Notes under the pieces: model-generated
The model's database searches: none
What the model was told of the DNA's origin: nothing
Seen by the model: the letters and a program-made list of their open reading frames with translations, nothing else
In this document: in pieces, positions 1 through 12,600 of the stretch
Position numbering within the stretch: position 1 is the stretch's first letter
Layout: each line of letters begins with the position of its first letter
Program-made: the position numbers and the translations under genes
From: Undaria pinnatifida
Lineage: Eukaryota > Sar > Phaeophyceae > Laminariales > Alariaceae
Reading direction: 5' to 3'
NCBI GenBank assembly: GCA_012845835.1
Contig: JABAKD010000030.1
Location: 8,141,305-8,205,304, forward strand
DNA length: 64,000 nt

Positions 1-748
1 ATCATACGGCTGGTGCCCGGTGCCTGGTACCCAGCGTTGCCCTGCACCATCCAGCTCCTTCCGCTGTTCGTCATTTTATGCCTGAGTGAAGGAACAAGCG
101 GTACTGTAGTGTATTTGTCAACCTTGGTATCTGCCGATAGATTGGTATACGCGGCTCGCCCTAAACGCACGACGCGCTGGCAAAAAAAAAATGTCAGCCG
201 TTGGTAGTCGATCTTGCGCGTCGGCCCAAACTAACTCAGCCCCAGGCTTAACCCAAACCCTAACCCTTTGGGGGGCTTTGGGGGGCTCGAGACCTGCAGG
301 GGCAATCGCGCGGCTCCGCAGCATGTTTTTGTGGCGTTTTTCCAATACAAACCGGGCGGCCGAAAGCCGAAAGACCAGCCTCGACCACTCAGACCAACGA
401 CCGGCAGGAAGTTTCCCGCCGGCGCGCCCTGCATTTAGGTCGAGTCCGTACACGCGGACTGTTATACGTGAGGGAAGCGCTCGACGCTCTTGTACGAGTA
501 GTAGCATATGTTTCGGTCGTCGTTTCCTGTGTTGTCTTGGCCAAGGTCAGACCATACCAGACCCTGGTGCATATTTTACCAGTACCTGGTCAAACTACCA
601 GGTATACCAGCAACAGGCTCCAAGGGTATCAAGGATACCAGGTATTGCTCGTTGCTCGTGCTGCTGTTGCTTTTTTGCAAGATCTTTGACCATTGAACAT
701 TGCGCCGATGTGTCGCGTGATATGATACTGCGGTATTGTAACGGCCAG
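1..748. other. Probable intron 5' of the first visible carrier exon
   Basis: I see no exon here. Reading frames run through the stretch but show no similarity to the first carrier repeat, so it is most likely intron of the carrier gene. Positions 540-655 hold a cluster of the words TACCAGGT and ACCTGGTA. A short telomere-like stretch near 245-270 is too short to mean anything. Confidence 0.4.
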
Positions 749-3700
749 GTGTATGACAAGGGGCCGTCGCCATACAAGTCGGTTCGAGCGGCATTTCACA
801 CCATCGTGAAAGAGGAGGGGACAAGAGCGCTATATCAGGTCGGAATCTTAATCTTCACAGCTGCTGCTCCTGCTTCGTTCATTCGTGCTGTTTTTCGAGC
901 CTGTTCCGGTGCCTCAATACCAAGTACGTTTGGCGTTGCGTGACCAAATCTCCGTACGGTATTTGCGGTGCATATCTCCATCTTGAAGTTTGTGACTACA
1001 GAGCTTGTGTTTCTCGAGGGTGAGGAATTGTCATGCACACTGGATGTGCGGGATGTCGATGGGTTCAAAGAAGGGTTTAGTGTGAAAGCGCACAAAAACC
1101 ACAGCAATACAGAGGTGGTATCAGCATCACCGATCGGCCGTCGACGTAAAGGACACCAACTGGAAGTGTCGCAAGCAGTATCGAATGGTCATGCATGCAC
1201 GAGCATTATACGAACATGGAGCTACGAGGCGAATGCCAGTATTATCGAACCGCGCGTGGGAAGCGTATAATATCAGCGAGACTGTTCTTGATTCACCTTA
1301 CCTGCTGGATGCAACGCTTGTGTTTCTGTTCTCGTCATCGCGTGGGTGCGGCAGGGTTTGGGCCCGGCGCTGCTTGGGAATGCCGTCGCCTGGGGTGGAT
1401 TTTTTTACTCATACGAGAAGCTGAAGGTGCGACGAGGACAGCACCACTATTAATAGTCACTATTCCCTGCGTTCAAGACCCTTAGTTTCGGGTGTGTATC
1501 ATAGGGAACACCCACTGCTGCGCTGTACTCTACAGGGTAGTGTCCGCTGCCTTTTGTTATTCGGATATAGTATGAACAGCCGCCACTGCCGTGCCGTAGT
1601 CTACAGTACCAGGTAATGTTCTCTGCTTTTGTGGTCCGGGTATGTTCCCACGTTTTTTTTCTTTAGGTCGCGCTATCGATATGATCGCCTTCACGGCTTG
1701 ACATTCGACACAGCACAAGTGAGCGTCTTACGCTCTTTATCGTTATCCTAACTTTGCGGAGAATTTCATTTGGTATATGTATGGCCTGGCTTGATGAATC
1801 ACGGGCGAAAACGAAGATTGTACAAGAGCCAGGCACACTGGTTTAACCGTGCACAATTTTCCTCGGCCTTTTAGCCTTGGAGGCGCGAGTGCTGGCTCAC
1901 TTTATTCGCAGGTAGGCACAGCTGTTGTTCATGCCGTCCAGTTCGCGCCGGCATTCTAGCATTGGGGGCCTAAACCTTAGCTCACGTTTTTCACACGCCG
2001 ATATGGCTGCTGTATATACCGATCACGCTGAGCAACGCTTGTCGTGTCCTTTGTTGCCGCCTGTGCAGAAAATTGTGGGCGCGGAGATTAATGGGACCGA
2101 ATTGGGCCCGTTACATCATCTCGGAGCTGGGTACGTGGCGGGAGCGATAATGGTGTTCACTACCAACCCTGTCTGGATGATCAAGACGAGGATGCAGCTG
2201 CAGGATAACACCGCCAAGACCGGTGCCGTGCGTCCGTATGCAGGGTTGATGGGTGAGTCGCCTCCCCTTTTCATGTGGTTTGCTGGTTGTAGCTACGTCG
2301 CGGAGGAAACTGCTCGTTGCATGCGCATGAGTGGTATGCATATGTCGTGCACGCTTCCCGTGTTAGAGATAGCGCTTCATCATACACCATTTTTATTACC
2401 TGCTGTCTCGTTGTTCAGAGCTCTATCATAGGTCTATTTTTTGCTCTATGTCGTTGCTTAGAGCCCTTTAATAATATTTTTTGTAGTCCGTTCGTCGTTT
2501 CTTCTGGCCGCCAGTCAGTGCACGACGCGTCATGGTGCTCAATTGGCTCGTAAAGCAGATGATTGCGCGTATATACGCGGAGAGATGTCGACTTTTTCCC
2601 TCTTACTCTCCGTGATGAGTCATCGACTTTTTCCCTCTTACTCTCAGTGATGAGTCATGATGTGTCATAATTATGTGTTCTGTATGATATTCGAACAGAT
2701 GCGGCGAGAACAATCGTTCGCGAGGAAGGAGCGCTGGCGCTCTACAAAGGGGCAGTGCCCGCGCTTCTGCTGTGCGGCCAGGGGGCAGTGCAGTTCGCCG
2801 TCTACGAGTGGCTGAAAGCGAGAGTACCGAAGCACAGCGAGAACGTGAGGAGGTCGTTGGTTTAATATTCGCTCTGCCGCGTGTGTCGGAAGCGGTATAC
2901 CGTAGTGTGGTTGTGTCGCTGATAGCGCAAGTACCGCGGTGTGTTATGGATCACAGGGCTTGTAATTGATGTACATATCCGATGCGGGCTTTAGCACCCA
3001 CCAGTTGTCAAGATTATAGCATGGATTCATGACAGGGGCTGTTCCTCCTTGGTCAACGTCGGATGATGTTATATGGTTGCATCGACATCGACATTGGCTT
3101 CGGGCTGACGGCGCTTTCTTTGAAGTCTGACTTGACCTCAGTATGAATATCCTCAACTTGTAGAGTCTGCGGACTTGGCTCATGAAAATCCGCGCGTAAC
3201 TTGAAATCCCATGAGGGCGAGTGCCGTGCATGCGTACAAGGCCTCCGAAGGTGTGAAGTCCATGCTCACTTGTGCGGTACCGTACCGATTACGACGAAGA
3301 TGAACAGCTCTTCGGGGGGCGCGGCGAACGAGACCGCATCTAAATGGCCTCCCAATTGCCCCGTTGTTCTACCGACACAGACGCCGCTGGAATCGCTCGC
3401 TATGGGGGGCGTCTCTAAGTTTTGTTCCACCTTGGTCACGTACCCTACACAGGTGATTACCCCTTCACCATGCTATTCTATCTCGAATTTGTTCGCTTGG
3501 CTTGGTCTGGCTTGGTTTGAATTTCATTGGGTACTCCCTCAGCAATGCCATCGTACCCTGCAATACCCCAAAACGGTTGGCTTGGTCTGGCCTGGCTTAA
3601 CCCGACGTCTATTGGGTACCTAGATGCGTAATTTCTGTGTTGCTCTGTCGGGCCGTTGCTGCTGGCAGTCGGTGGTACGTGGGAATGTAAGCAGAGGAGC

Positions 3701-4500
3701 GCCATGGGGCTTGACCTGATAACTCCAGCTTCATCGCCCGTCCTGACAGCTCATTTGCTATCGTACCCTCCGTCCAGGCTGCTCGAAGACTTTCACGTTA
3801 TTAAAGGAACGAGCGTCCAATTCCTCGCCAGAGCGTACTGTAGGCGCCGACAAAGTGATTTCTGCTGTCACAATTATTGTCAGAATGACAGCATTACACC
3901 AATTACGTTGAGAGGAAATGTCTCGTCCGGCTGTGGATTGCAACTGCCCGCTCACCCATTCATTTTTCGGAAAATTGCGAGATCGATGTCGTACGAGTGT
4001 CTTTTCTTTTTACGGAGCTGTTATGGGACTCTTCCGGTACGCCCATGCTTCTTTGGGTCTGTCTTGCTGCATGGGATATGTCGTGTCTTCTTTTTTTTTT
4101 AATGGAAGAAACATATCATCAGTCGCAAACGTAAAGTCGTCTAACTGTGTGTTTATTTCCGGATCGCTCGCAATAACTCAACAGATCCTGGTATGGTAGG
4201 CAGCTCTCCGGGGATTAGTACAGGGTCCACAGCTTCGTGGTTGATGGTATGCCTTCTGCTGCCTGTCCGTTTATGTACCCGCAGGTTATCAAGTCACGGT
4301 TGCAGCAGCGAGGTACCACAGAAGAGGTAGAAGCCGGCTCGTCTCGCTATCGCGGGACGTGGCACTGCGCGACCACGATAGCAAGAAAAGAGGGCGCGCG
4401 TGGATTTTTCAAGGGGTGCGTGGCGCATGCGGTCAGAGCTGCGCCCGCTTCCGCCATCACATTCGTCGTGTACGAGGAGGTTCTCAAGGCTTTGGCGTAG
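749..4500 (+). CDS. Mitochondrial carrier (SLC25), folate/FAD-type, 5' partial
   Basis: Six exons are visible: 749-838, 1355-1426, 2069-2252, 2699-2844, 3300-3452 and 4285-4500 (TAG at the end). Phases agree and give 286 residues. The initiating exon with the first PxDxxK motif lies left of the window. Order of landmarks: end of repeat 1 (KEEGTRALYQ, then GLGPALLGNAVAWG), repeat 2 signature NPVWMIKTRMQ with REEGALALYKG, repeat 3 signature TYPTQVIKSRLQ with ARKEGARGFFKG, and a C-terminal helix ending EEVLKALA. Tryptophan in the second signature and glutamine after the third PT are typical of the folate/FAD/NAD/pyrimidine-nucleotide branch of SLC25. Such proteins exchange solutes across the inner mitochondrial (or plastid) membrane with six helices. 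The exact substrate cannot be read from sequence. The 3300 acceptor is chosen by phase only and is the least certain boundary. Confidence 0.85.
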
Positions 4501-6345
4501 CTGATGTTGTTGTCCGTCTTTGGTACTCGCTGTCTCTATGTAGTGCAGCTCCAATGATATGCGTTGCCGTGCTGTTACCCAGTGTGCTGCTTAGTTTCTT
4601 AGTTAGGTCGGACGATTGTAAGAGGGTCTCTGGTACTCGCTATCTTGATTATTTTTCAAGAAGTCGTGGCGTTTCCCCCATTGGACTCGAGGATCGTCCA
4701 TTGATTTGACAGAAATACTCATGTCATAGCGCACACCAGGTATAGATATGAGCGATAATCATCTGCAGCGCGATGTCTTCAAAGAGCGCGCTGCGATGGT
4801 CAGTGTTTATGGGTTGTTTTCTCGGCGCGGTGGCCGCCAGCGTACAGCAGCATTAGCTGGACGATAACAGGTCATCACCGACGACGACACTGTCGGATAC
4901 AGTGCTCACTTTTCGAGCGCAGCTAGGTTAGGTAGCTATCGTACAGGCGTTTTTGTTTTGATTGGCGAAGCAAAGGGATGCATCTCTTCTATTCCGCTTG
5001 TTATTTTTGGTTGGTGAAGCAAGGGGATGGGTCCCCTCTATATACAGCAGTAGCTATCGTACAGGCGTTTTTGTTTTGATTGGCGAAGCAAAGGGATGCA
5101 TCTCTTCTATTCCGCTTGTTATTTTTGGTTGGTGAAGCAAGGGGATGGGTCCCCTCTATATACAGCAGCAGTAGATGGTTCTTAGCGGTGTCTATGGAGC
5201 AGTGCGAGAAAGTTCGCGTGTGCTCTCCCGCAGAGTGTAGTATTGATATATAAGAAAATATAGGGGGCTCCTCTCCGTCGAAAAGTATGATATAATGTGC
5301 CCGCAGACAACGTTCCGTCGTCGTCTGAGACGAATCGTGCGCAACGGATTTCTACCGCTGCAAAATGATATCCCAAACTAATTTCAAGTAATTTGGCGCC
5401 CAAAACGTGGGTGTAGTTATGAAGGGGTTACATGGCAAAAACTGGTAGGTCAAGGTCCAAGATCGCCGAGGGCATGGTAGCCACGGGCAACGCGGCGCGA
5501 ACATCGCTTGTACAGCACCAGGGACACTGCCCACTTACATATTCCCAATAATGTGGAAGATCGTGCAGGCTATCGTACGATACTTGGATAACGTTGCGTC
5601 ATTGCGAGATAAATGAGGTGTTCAACATTTCTTCGATAAGTCGTGACCGCTTGGGTATTGCCATTAGCTTGGTGACGGGGTGCGGTCTTGCAGCGAACAC
5701 CGTGAAAACTGGGGTCTGGACTGCGCGTAGTAAGAGCATAAACTTTTCGCGGGCGTTGTCAAAACGCCGTTGGTTTCGTGCTTTTCCAGTATTGTTTCCT
5801 CTCGGTGTTAACAAACGAAGTCGAAAGGTCAAGAATAAGATACAAGTATGTGTGTCAAAGTAGACAGGACTTCTGAGGCTCTTGGCTAACAGTTATTTTC
5901 TCTCGTAGTGACGGCAGCACGTGCTCTGTGAAGCCGAAGGCTCTGCTTTAGCCTATTGGTGTGCTACGTGTACAGATGTAGACCAAGACACGTGATGAGC
6001 CTTGCCAGTTCCTACCCTATCTCCATACGGATCTACCACTTATCAAGACGGCGACAATGGCTGCTGTGTATTGGGCACTTAACCCTGCTACAAGTTCAAA
6101 GTTATCTAACTCTGAATCCAAACTGTCTCTAAAAACGTGGATGGACTTGGGGTTATATTGTAGTGCCGATCAATACACCTCCCCCCCTGATTTAGTCCTT
6201 AAGATCATACTTTACATATGAAAACTCGTCTTGCGTTTTAAATACCAGCAGATGACCAACTATTAAACAACACGACAAACCCTCAGGTCGTCTTTTCGCC
6301 ATAGCCTAACGCGGAGCCTCTACTTAAGAACAGCGCGACGAACTG
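4501..6345. other. Intergenic, no gene seen
   Basis: Between the carrier stop codon and the end of the oppositely oriented glycosylase I find only short, biased reading frames without family resemblance. The one structured item is a 118-bp tandem duplication at 4933-5168. The two genes converge here, so their 3' ends and transcription terminators must lie in this stretch. Confidence 0.5.
4933..5168. repeat. Tandem duplication, 2 x 118 bp
   Basis: Units 4933-5050 and 5051-5168 are essentially identical, beginning TAGCTATCGTACAGGCG and ending CCTCTATATACAGCAG. Such near identity implies a recent duplication or gene conversion. No coding function is seen. Confidence 0.95.
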
Positions 6346-9049
6346 TCATGCCATCTTCGCGTCAACACCGCCTGATGCGGGGCCTCTGCTTGAAGCCTCG
6401 ACCTTGACGCTTCGCCGTCGGTCCCACCTTCCTGTTTGCAACATGTAAATACCCAGTGCGCGGTACGGACCCTCTCGCGCTTCGTTTGTCATCGCCGCGG
6501 CCCCGCTGCTGCTCGGCAGGACGAACACCTCGGTCGCTTGGGAGGGGAACGGCCAGCCGGATGGGCGGAGCGCGGCGGGCTGCAGGCCGAACTGAAACTG
6601 CCCGGACTTGCCTCCCTTTGTCTGAGCCTTCGCTTGCGCGCTTGCATCGAAGAACAGCTCCTCCCACTGTTGTACCGGCACGAGACATCCGCCGTTTCAA
6701 AATCAAAGCAAAAGTCAAGGGCACGGAGAGCGAAGGGGGCGCACAGGGATATATAGATGGGGCGGATCGTAGACGACGTAGGGAACAGGGCGGTGATTGC
6801 GACTGATTCTCTGTGGGATGCTTAAACAAGCGCCGGGAGAACGCACTATACGGACTACTAGTAGATCGACTTTCTTACGACAAAGCTTGCGCCGGAGCAC
6901 AAGATGTGGTCGAACAACAACAGCTGGCCGATGTGTGAAAAAAAAACGTATTTTCTTACCTGCCGCTTTCCCGCGAATGCGACGACCTTCGGAAACCCGT
7001 CTTCGAAACAACCGGTAACCGTCGCGTCGTACGCGGTACGGTCGGCCATTGTCGTACTAGCCGGCTCCGTTTTCACAGCTGTTGTTGTCGTTGCTGCTGT
7101 TGCTGCTCCTGCTGCTGACGGCGCCGCATTCGCTGTCACCGCCGTCACGCGGGCAATGGTAGCCGCCGCACGCTCAGTGTGTGCGCTCAAACGGTCGTAA
7201 AAATCTTGGCGCCAGGCATGCAGCTCCGTTCTCTTAAACTTGCCGGAGACGGTGCCGGGATGCGAGAAACCCTGCAGAAACGAGACACAAAACATTCAGC
7301 AGACGGCGTTGCGAGGGTGCTTTGTTTGTGACTGGCGATGGTGAGATGCCAACCTTGCATGATAGGGAGTGCTGCATGGGCGGCTGGATTTGTGCTCCTT
7401 TTAAATCTTGACTGCGAACTTTCGGCGTATCAAGTATAAACAGCTTTAAGTACGTCAAAGACATTTTTCACCAACGAACGCATGCGTTAGTGACGAATGC
7501 TGCTGCCTGCTCTCGGTGGCCATGATGTTTTTTTGTCAGCAACTGCCTACGATCATCTCATCCAGACCAAAATTACCTGGTATATGTGGTAATCTTTTAC
7601 TTTTGGACGAGAAAATGAAAGGCAGAGCGACCACGCTTCACCTGGTAACCGCAGCACTCAAGCGCATCGTGGGTTTTCCAACGCAACTTTGAGCAACCTC
7701 CCCCCCTACTGCTACCAGGCACCAGATCATTAGGCTGATCATGCCAATAAGGTGCCGAGTCGCTGTGGATGGCGATTCTTTGGTTGTCTCCGCGTGTACA
7801 GTAGGTAGTGCGAAAAACATTCCTTATTGTGTGTTGCGCCTTCTTGTGGCCTCGGACCTAGGATCTTCCGCGCGGTACATAAAAAATACCTTGCACCGGC
7901 ATAGATGTAGAAGTGCACGGCCATGGGCTATGCCGAGTCTTGCTGTCGTGCGAGTAGCTCATGCAGGTGCACGGATAGACCAACGCCGACCACAAACAAA
8001 CAAGCAGCGAGCGAGTAAGAAAGCAAACACAAAACCAAACCATTCTCACTACATCCGTGAAGCCCACGCCGCACTGGATGGGGCAATCGTCGTCGTTGGA
8101 CGCCACGAAGCGGGTGGGGACGATGCCGGCCGCCGAGAGGAGTTTCCACATGCGATTGGAGGGGTTCGCGTAGTAGTGGCCGAGCTCCCACGCCTTCTCG
8201 CTCGGGTTGTGGCCCACGATTATTAAGCGGAGCGGCCATTCCGGCTCGCCCGGCGATCTGGAGGGTGGTGCACGATATGGGAGTAACCGGAGCAAAGATT
8301 CATGTATAGTCTAGGCTATACGTTCGTAGCGATCAGCAAGATCGAAATAGCCAGAGTTTGAAGCTCGAGCTGTCCAACGTCCAGCAATATACACCAGGGA
8401 TCATACCTGGTTTACAGGTATAGTTCGGTATTATACTATCAATAAGTATCGGCAGTATGATAGCGTTGAGCGGCAGTATGACAGCGGTTCTCCTGCCGGA
8501 TCATGTGTGAAACGCGCGTGGAAATATGCGACATGTCTCGGTTCAAAATGCGCCCCTTCCAATGGCTGCAAGGGTACCCCGCGTGCGAAGTCAGGCCGCG
8601 AACCTCTTGGCACACTGAATTACGCTGGCTGCTCGCGCAGAAAGGGGGTGATAGCGGTGTACCTGTACAATAGTGGTGCGCTACATGAGTACTGAAGTGC
8701 TTCGCTCGAACATGGTCATGGTGCGGAGTGCGGAGAAGGTTGGACGTTGGGCCGCGAGTCGAGGCGTTTGCACGATCGTACCGTACAGCAGAGAGTAGTA
8801 CTGCAGTATCCCAATAGCAAGGGTCTCGTACCTATACTTCTCCAGGAGTCCCTTCGGCGGCTCCTGCCCATCACCAGGCTTGCTACCAAGAACAGTGCGT
8901 ATCTTCTTCGCAGCCGAGCTATGGACAGGCCGTGAAGGCGCCGCGTGCAAGCTCGAGGCACCCCTGCTAATGCTGTCGGCTGCTGCGGTTGGTGTTGCTG
9001 CCAAAGCAAATCTGGCAAAGGGGTTAGGATTGACACTCGGCAAAGACAT
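6346..9049 (-). CDS. MUG/TDG-family uracil/thymine DNA glycosylase
   Basis: Minus-strand exons 9049-8832, 8257-8050, 7271-6960 and 6666-6346 join in phase (2, 0, 0) to give 352 residues from an ATG at 9049. Members of this family excise uracil or thymine from G:U and G:T mismatches at the start of base-excision repair. Landmarks: an N-terminal NPFARFAL segment (residues 9-16); the active-site motif GHNPS at 88-92, corresponding to GINPG in bacterial MUG, with the conserved Asn at 90; NPSNRMWKLL at 104-113; GFTD near 138-141, matching GVTKLV of MUG; VVAFAGKRQ at 238-246; and the second substrate loop EVFVLPSSSG at 292-301. An Ala/Thr-rich insert (about 179-226) lies before the GK motif and is probably a disordered loop. 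Canonical donors (gtacga, gtgaga, gtaaga) and pyrimidine-rich acceptors support the model. The last 40 residues are less family-like, so the 3' end could differ. Confidence 0.82.
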
Positions 9050-9694
9050 CTCGTTTGCCAAATACAGCGCGCGCATCCGCAGATCAGTACAAGATCTTGG
9101 GTGGTCAGGTATCAGGAGAGGCACTCGTCACGCGCTCAAGCACATAAGCATCGACAGCAGCCTGGCAGCCCAATTGATGCCGCCTGTGTGCTGTTTGCTG
9201 GTGCGATCAGGCGGCGAAGCTAAAAATGCGGCGGAATTTCGATATCAATAATCCCCGACATGAAAACGCCTCCCTGAAAATGAGTTCGTGGATGGTAGGT
9301 AGGTAGGCCCATAGGCAGGGCACCCTCTTCTTTGCACCTCTGGTGAGTGGGCTCCGAGGTGTCCACCGTAGATAATGGGACTAGAGTTGGTTGCTGTCGT
9401 TATCTGGTTGCAGACAAAAGAAATACGAGAAAAATGGCCACCGCTGAGCTTGTTTGGGCGCCATAGACGTCCCCACCTGCGATCCACCTATTTTTTTCTC
9501 TCACCGTTGCCATAGGCTCTCCAGGAGCTGCCCGTGCAGGGCTCCTCCACACGTAGCACGCGAGAGTTCTGGGGGGACTTGCCCAGGTCTAGGCAGTACG
9601 GCCTCGAAATCACTCGGATACTTCTTCCCCTTACGCTTGCTTCTTTGTTTGTGTTGCTTTGCTTGCTGGGTCGGTCGTCCGCCTCGCAGACACC
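9050..9694. promoter_or_regulatory. Shared 5' region of glycosylase (-) and RPS11 (+)
   Basis: The two start codons face away from each other with 645 bp between them, so their transcription start sites must lie here, suggesting a bidirectional promoter. A pyrimidine tract followed by CTCGCAG at 9683-9689 directly before the S11 ATG looks like a splice acceptor, and CCCAG/gt near 9590 could be its donor, so S11 may have a non-coding first exon. I see no clear TATA element. Confidence 0.45.
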
Positions 9695-12600
9695 ATGGGA
9701 CTCCAGGACTACCGGGAGGCTGAGCAGGTGTGTTCACGAGCACCAGTGCTTGGAGTGGGGTGGGGTGGGGCTGGTGGTGGTGGCCGTGACAGGAGGTGCT
9801 TGGGGAGGGAATTGATGGACGCTATGATATAGTCGGAGATGACGCTATGATATAGTCGGAGAGAGGCCTATACGCTAGTCGCCTAGATGTCATAGGCTTG
9901 ATATAGTGTTTCCCTGCTGTGATTTTGCTCATCAGTTGGCGGCGTGAGGAATGCGATTGAAACGTGCTCAATACGAAGCGTTTTCGCGCGTCTACAAGGT
10001 ATATAAGTGAGGCAACGCAGCAGCAGCTCTTTGGGAGTGCCCACGCGCGCTCTTTCTGTTTTGTTTTGGTGTATGTTATGTCCAGGGATAAAGATGGTGT
10101 ACCTTGCACCTTTTCAATAGCAGCGACGATGCGCATGTGTTGGCCTCCATTTATCTCCGCTACACGGCTGTAGTTCTGAGTACAAGTAACCTTCCCCCCC
10201 CCCCCCCCCGGTTGACGGTCTTGTTTTGATCCAAGGCTTAGACGTAACACAAAATAGATTTAGTGTGAAGCAGTCCCTGACGGCTAACGCGAAGGGCTAC
10301 GAGTAGAGTGCCGTCAAACGACGTCTTTGGATGTTAGGATAAGTTTTGTGGTTGACCTAAACATGGGCGGCAGACAGCACGCGTGTATTTACGAAGCTCC
10401 GGTAGAGTGGCGGGGCCTTCGTGCGTTGACGTCCCCATTTGAAGGAATTGACGAACCGAGCTGTGTATCGCCCCTATACACGTAGCAGCGGTGCTGTGCT
10501 GTGTACCTGATATCCCGGTCGGTACGTACTTACCACTTGCCACATTAGTCAGCTATACTGAGAAGCAGAAGCAGCAGCGTTGTGGTGTAAACAGCCCTAA
10601 AACCGGTCAACCTTTTTCTGCGGCCGATTACCTTTGGAGAATCTTCTGCTTTTTGGTTCTGGTTAGAGCATGATACTCGCCCCTTTTAGTTTCCACGAGC
10701 AGCATACCTGGTACTAACTAACCGCCGACTTACGCTGCCTTTTGCCGTTATCTTGGTGTATGTGTGAATGTGTTTCGATATAACAGCACGAGAAGGCGTA
10801 CCAGAAGCAGGATGCCGTCTTCGTCGGAGCGAAGCGTGTGCTCGGCAAGAAGGTCGCCAAGGTGCGATGAGTAGCTCTACGTATGGTCCATGCAGAAAAC
10901 AATGAAAATGGTCCCAGTCCCAATGTCGACTTCGTTCAGTATGAGAAGGTCTGATCGAACATCATTTGAAAATACTTCGAAGTACTACGTATCAATATTT
11001 ATAAAACACTCAAAACACACCAGGCGCAAAAAAACGCTGCATGTGTTTTCCCCCCCGGATGATATTTGCCACAAACCTGATTTGAGACGTAAACGAAAGA
11101 TTATTGACGTGAAACCCACCAATAGGATTAAAAAGGAAAGCGGTAAACGCTTCCTCTCGCATATTACTGGCTCTGTGTTTTTCGAAATTGTTTCGAGACA
11201 TTCTTGGTTTTGTGATGCTTACCTGGTCGCTGATTTCGGCCCGTGACAAACTGTACGCATAGCTCACTTGGTTGTAAAGTGTGTTTTCACCCTACCTGCC
11301 CTGGTGATGACGGCTGTGGTCGTCTCGTTATGCAATTAATCGTACTTCAAAAGGTATGAGCCAAAACGTTGTTAGATAGAGTGTCCTGCACGGACTGGAG
11401 CATGATCAGTAACGCCCCCCCCCCTAACCAATAGAGTACCAGGTGCCAGTAAATCTTCGTTATGCACCCAAACAGCTACGCAAATTCGAGCCACTCGTAC
11501 TGCAGCTGAAGCTCTATGAGGATGTAGTTCGTGTTCTGTTGTTGACCGTTCAAGAGAAAGCTGGACTCGCAGACAGAAGTAAGGCGATGCACGACATGGT
11601 GCGCATACCGTACCTAGTACATGACAGGCCGAGAGAAATCTACGGTGGTGCTGCCTGCAGTCATCTGTCATCGATAGCACCTCCCCGAAAAGCGTAGCAG
11701 CTGGATGGTAGTCCGTAGGTGCCCCGGCTGCAAGCGCTTCGGCTGGCCACGATAACAAAGCTAATCGGATAGTGTTGGTCCCCGGTATATGCCGCAGTCC
11801 GAGTATACTTGTAGATAGCAACATGCGTGCCTTCCTTCCCGACCGCACGGGTTGTGCGATGTCGTGGGTTTCAAGTTGGGAGCGATGCTCGTCTCGCTAA
11901 CGATGCCAGGGGCAGACTAGACGCCGCAATTTCTGTGGCCTTTTTTCGTATGTAGAATGGGCGGTTTGTGGTGTTTTGTTGCGTAACACATATTAGATAC
12001 GATATTATTTTGGTCGGCCGTCATGTCTATTAGTAGGTCATCCGTTAATAGATGCTTTTGCTCTTTTGACAAACGCGTTTACCTGTTTTTGTCTCCATGT
12101 TGAAAACATGCAACTCGAGCTGGTGTAAGTTGACGTGGCAGATGCTGCCCGGACCAAACACCAAAGTTGCACGCGCTACGAGGGTGCACATATTTTCCCT
12201 CTTTACCATACTCAGTTGTTTCATCCAACATACTCACAATTGTATAGATAGCCCTCTTGACGAGGTGTTTCGTGTGCCAAGTTCGAGACGCGTGTGCACA
12301 TATGGCGTCAACGTGTGAGCAGCTAGGTAGGATGAGTCTTGACTGACGAAAAACTGGAACGACTCGTGTCATTAGAGTCTCTGATCGGTGCAAGCTGTCT
12401 GAAGATTCAACCCTTGGCTGTCCGAGTCCAGACTCCGCCCTTGTTGTCTTGTGGTGGCTAGCATGTCGGCGCAACCACTATCTTGAGAGTGGAGGTTGGT
12501 TTGGTTATGTAGCGTGTCGTATTGGGTTCCCCCGCTATTTTTAAGTATGCCTCCTTTTCGTGGTGCTTTTCGGTGCTCGCACCATTTTACCACGCGCCGT

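Noticed and set aside
245-272. Interstitial telomere (ACCCAAACCCTAACCC)
   Set aside because: Only two or three imperfect units.
191-943. 250-codon plus-strand frame as a gene
   Set aside because: It runs through a carrier exon in another context, is Ser/Arg/Cys-rich with low-complexity words, and has no family resemblance.
11372-11848. 158-codon minus-strand frame inside RPS11 intron 2
   Set aside because: No family resemblance, no splice partners, and it lies in a transcribed intron of the opposite gene.
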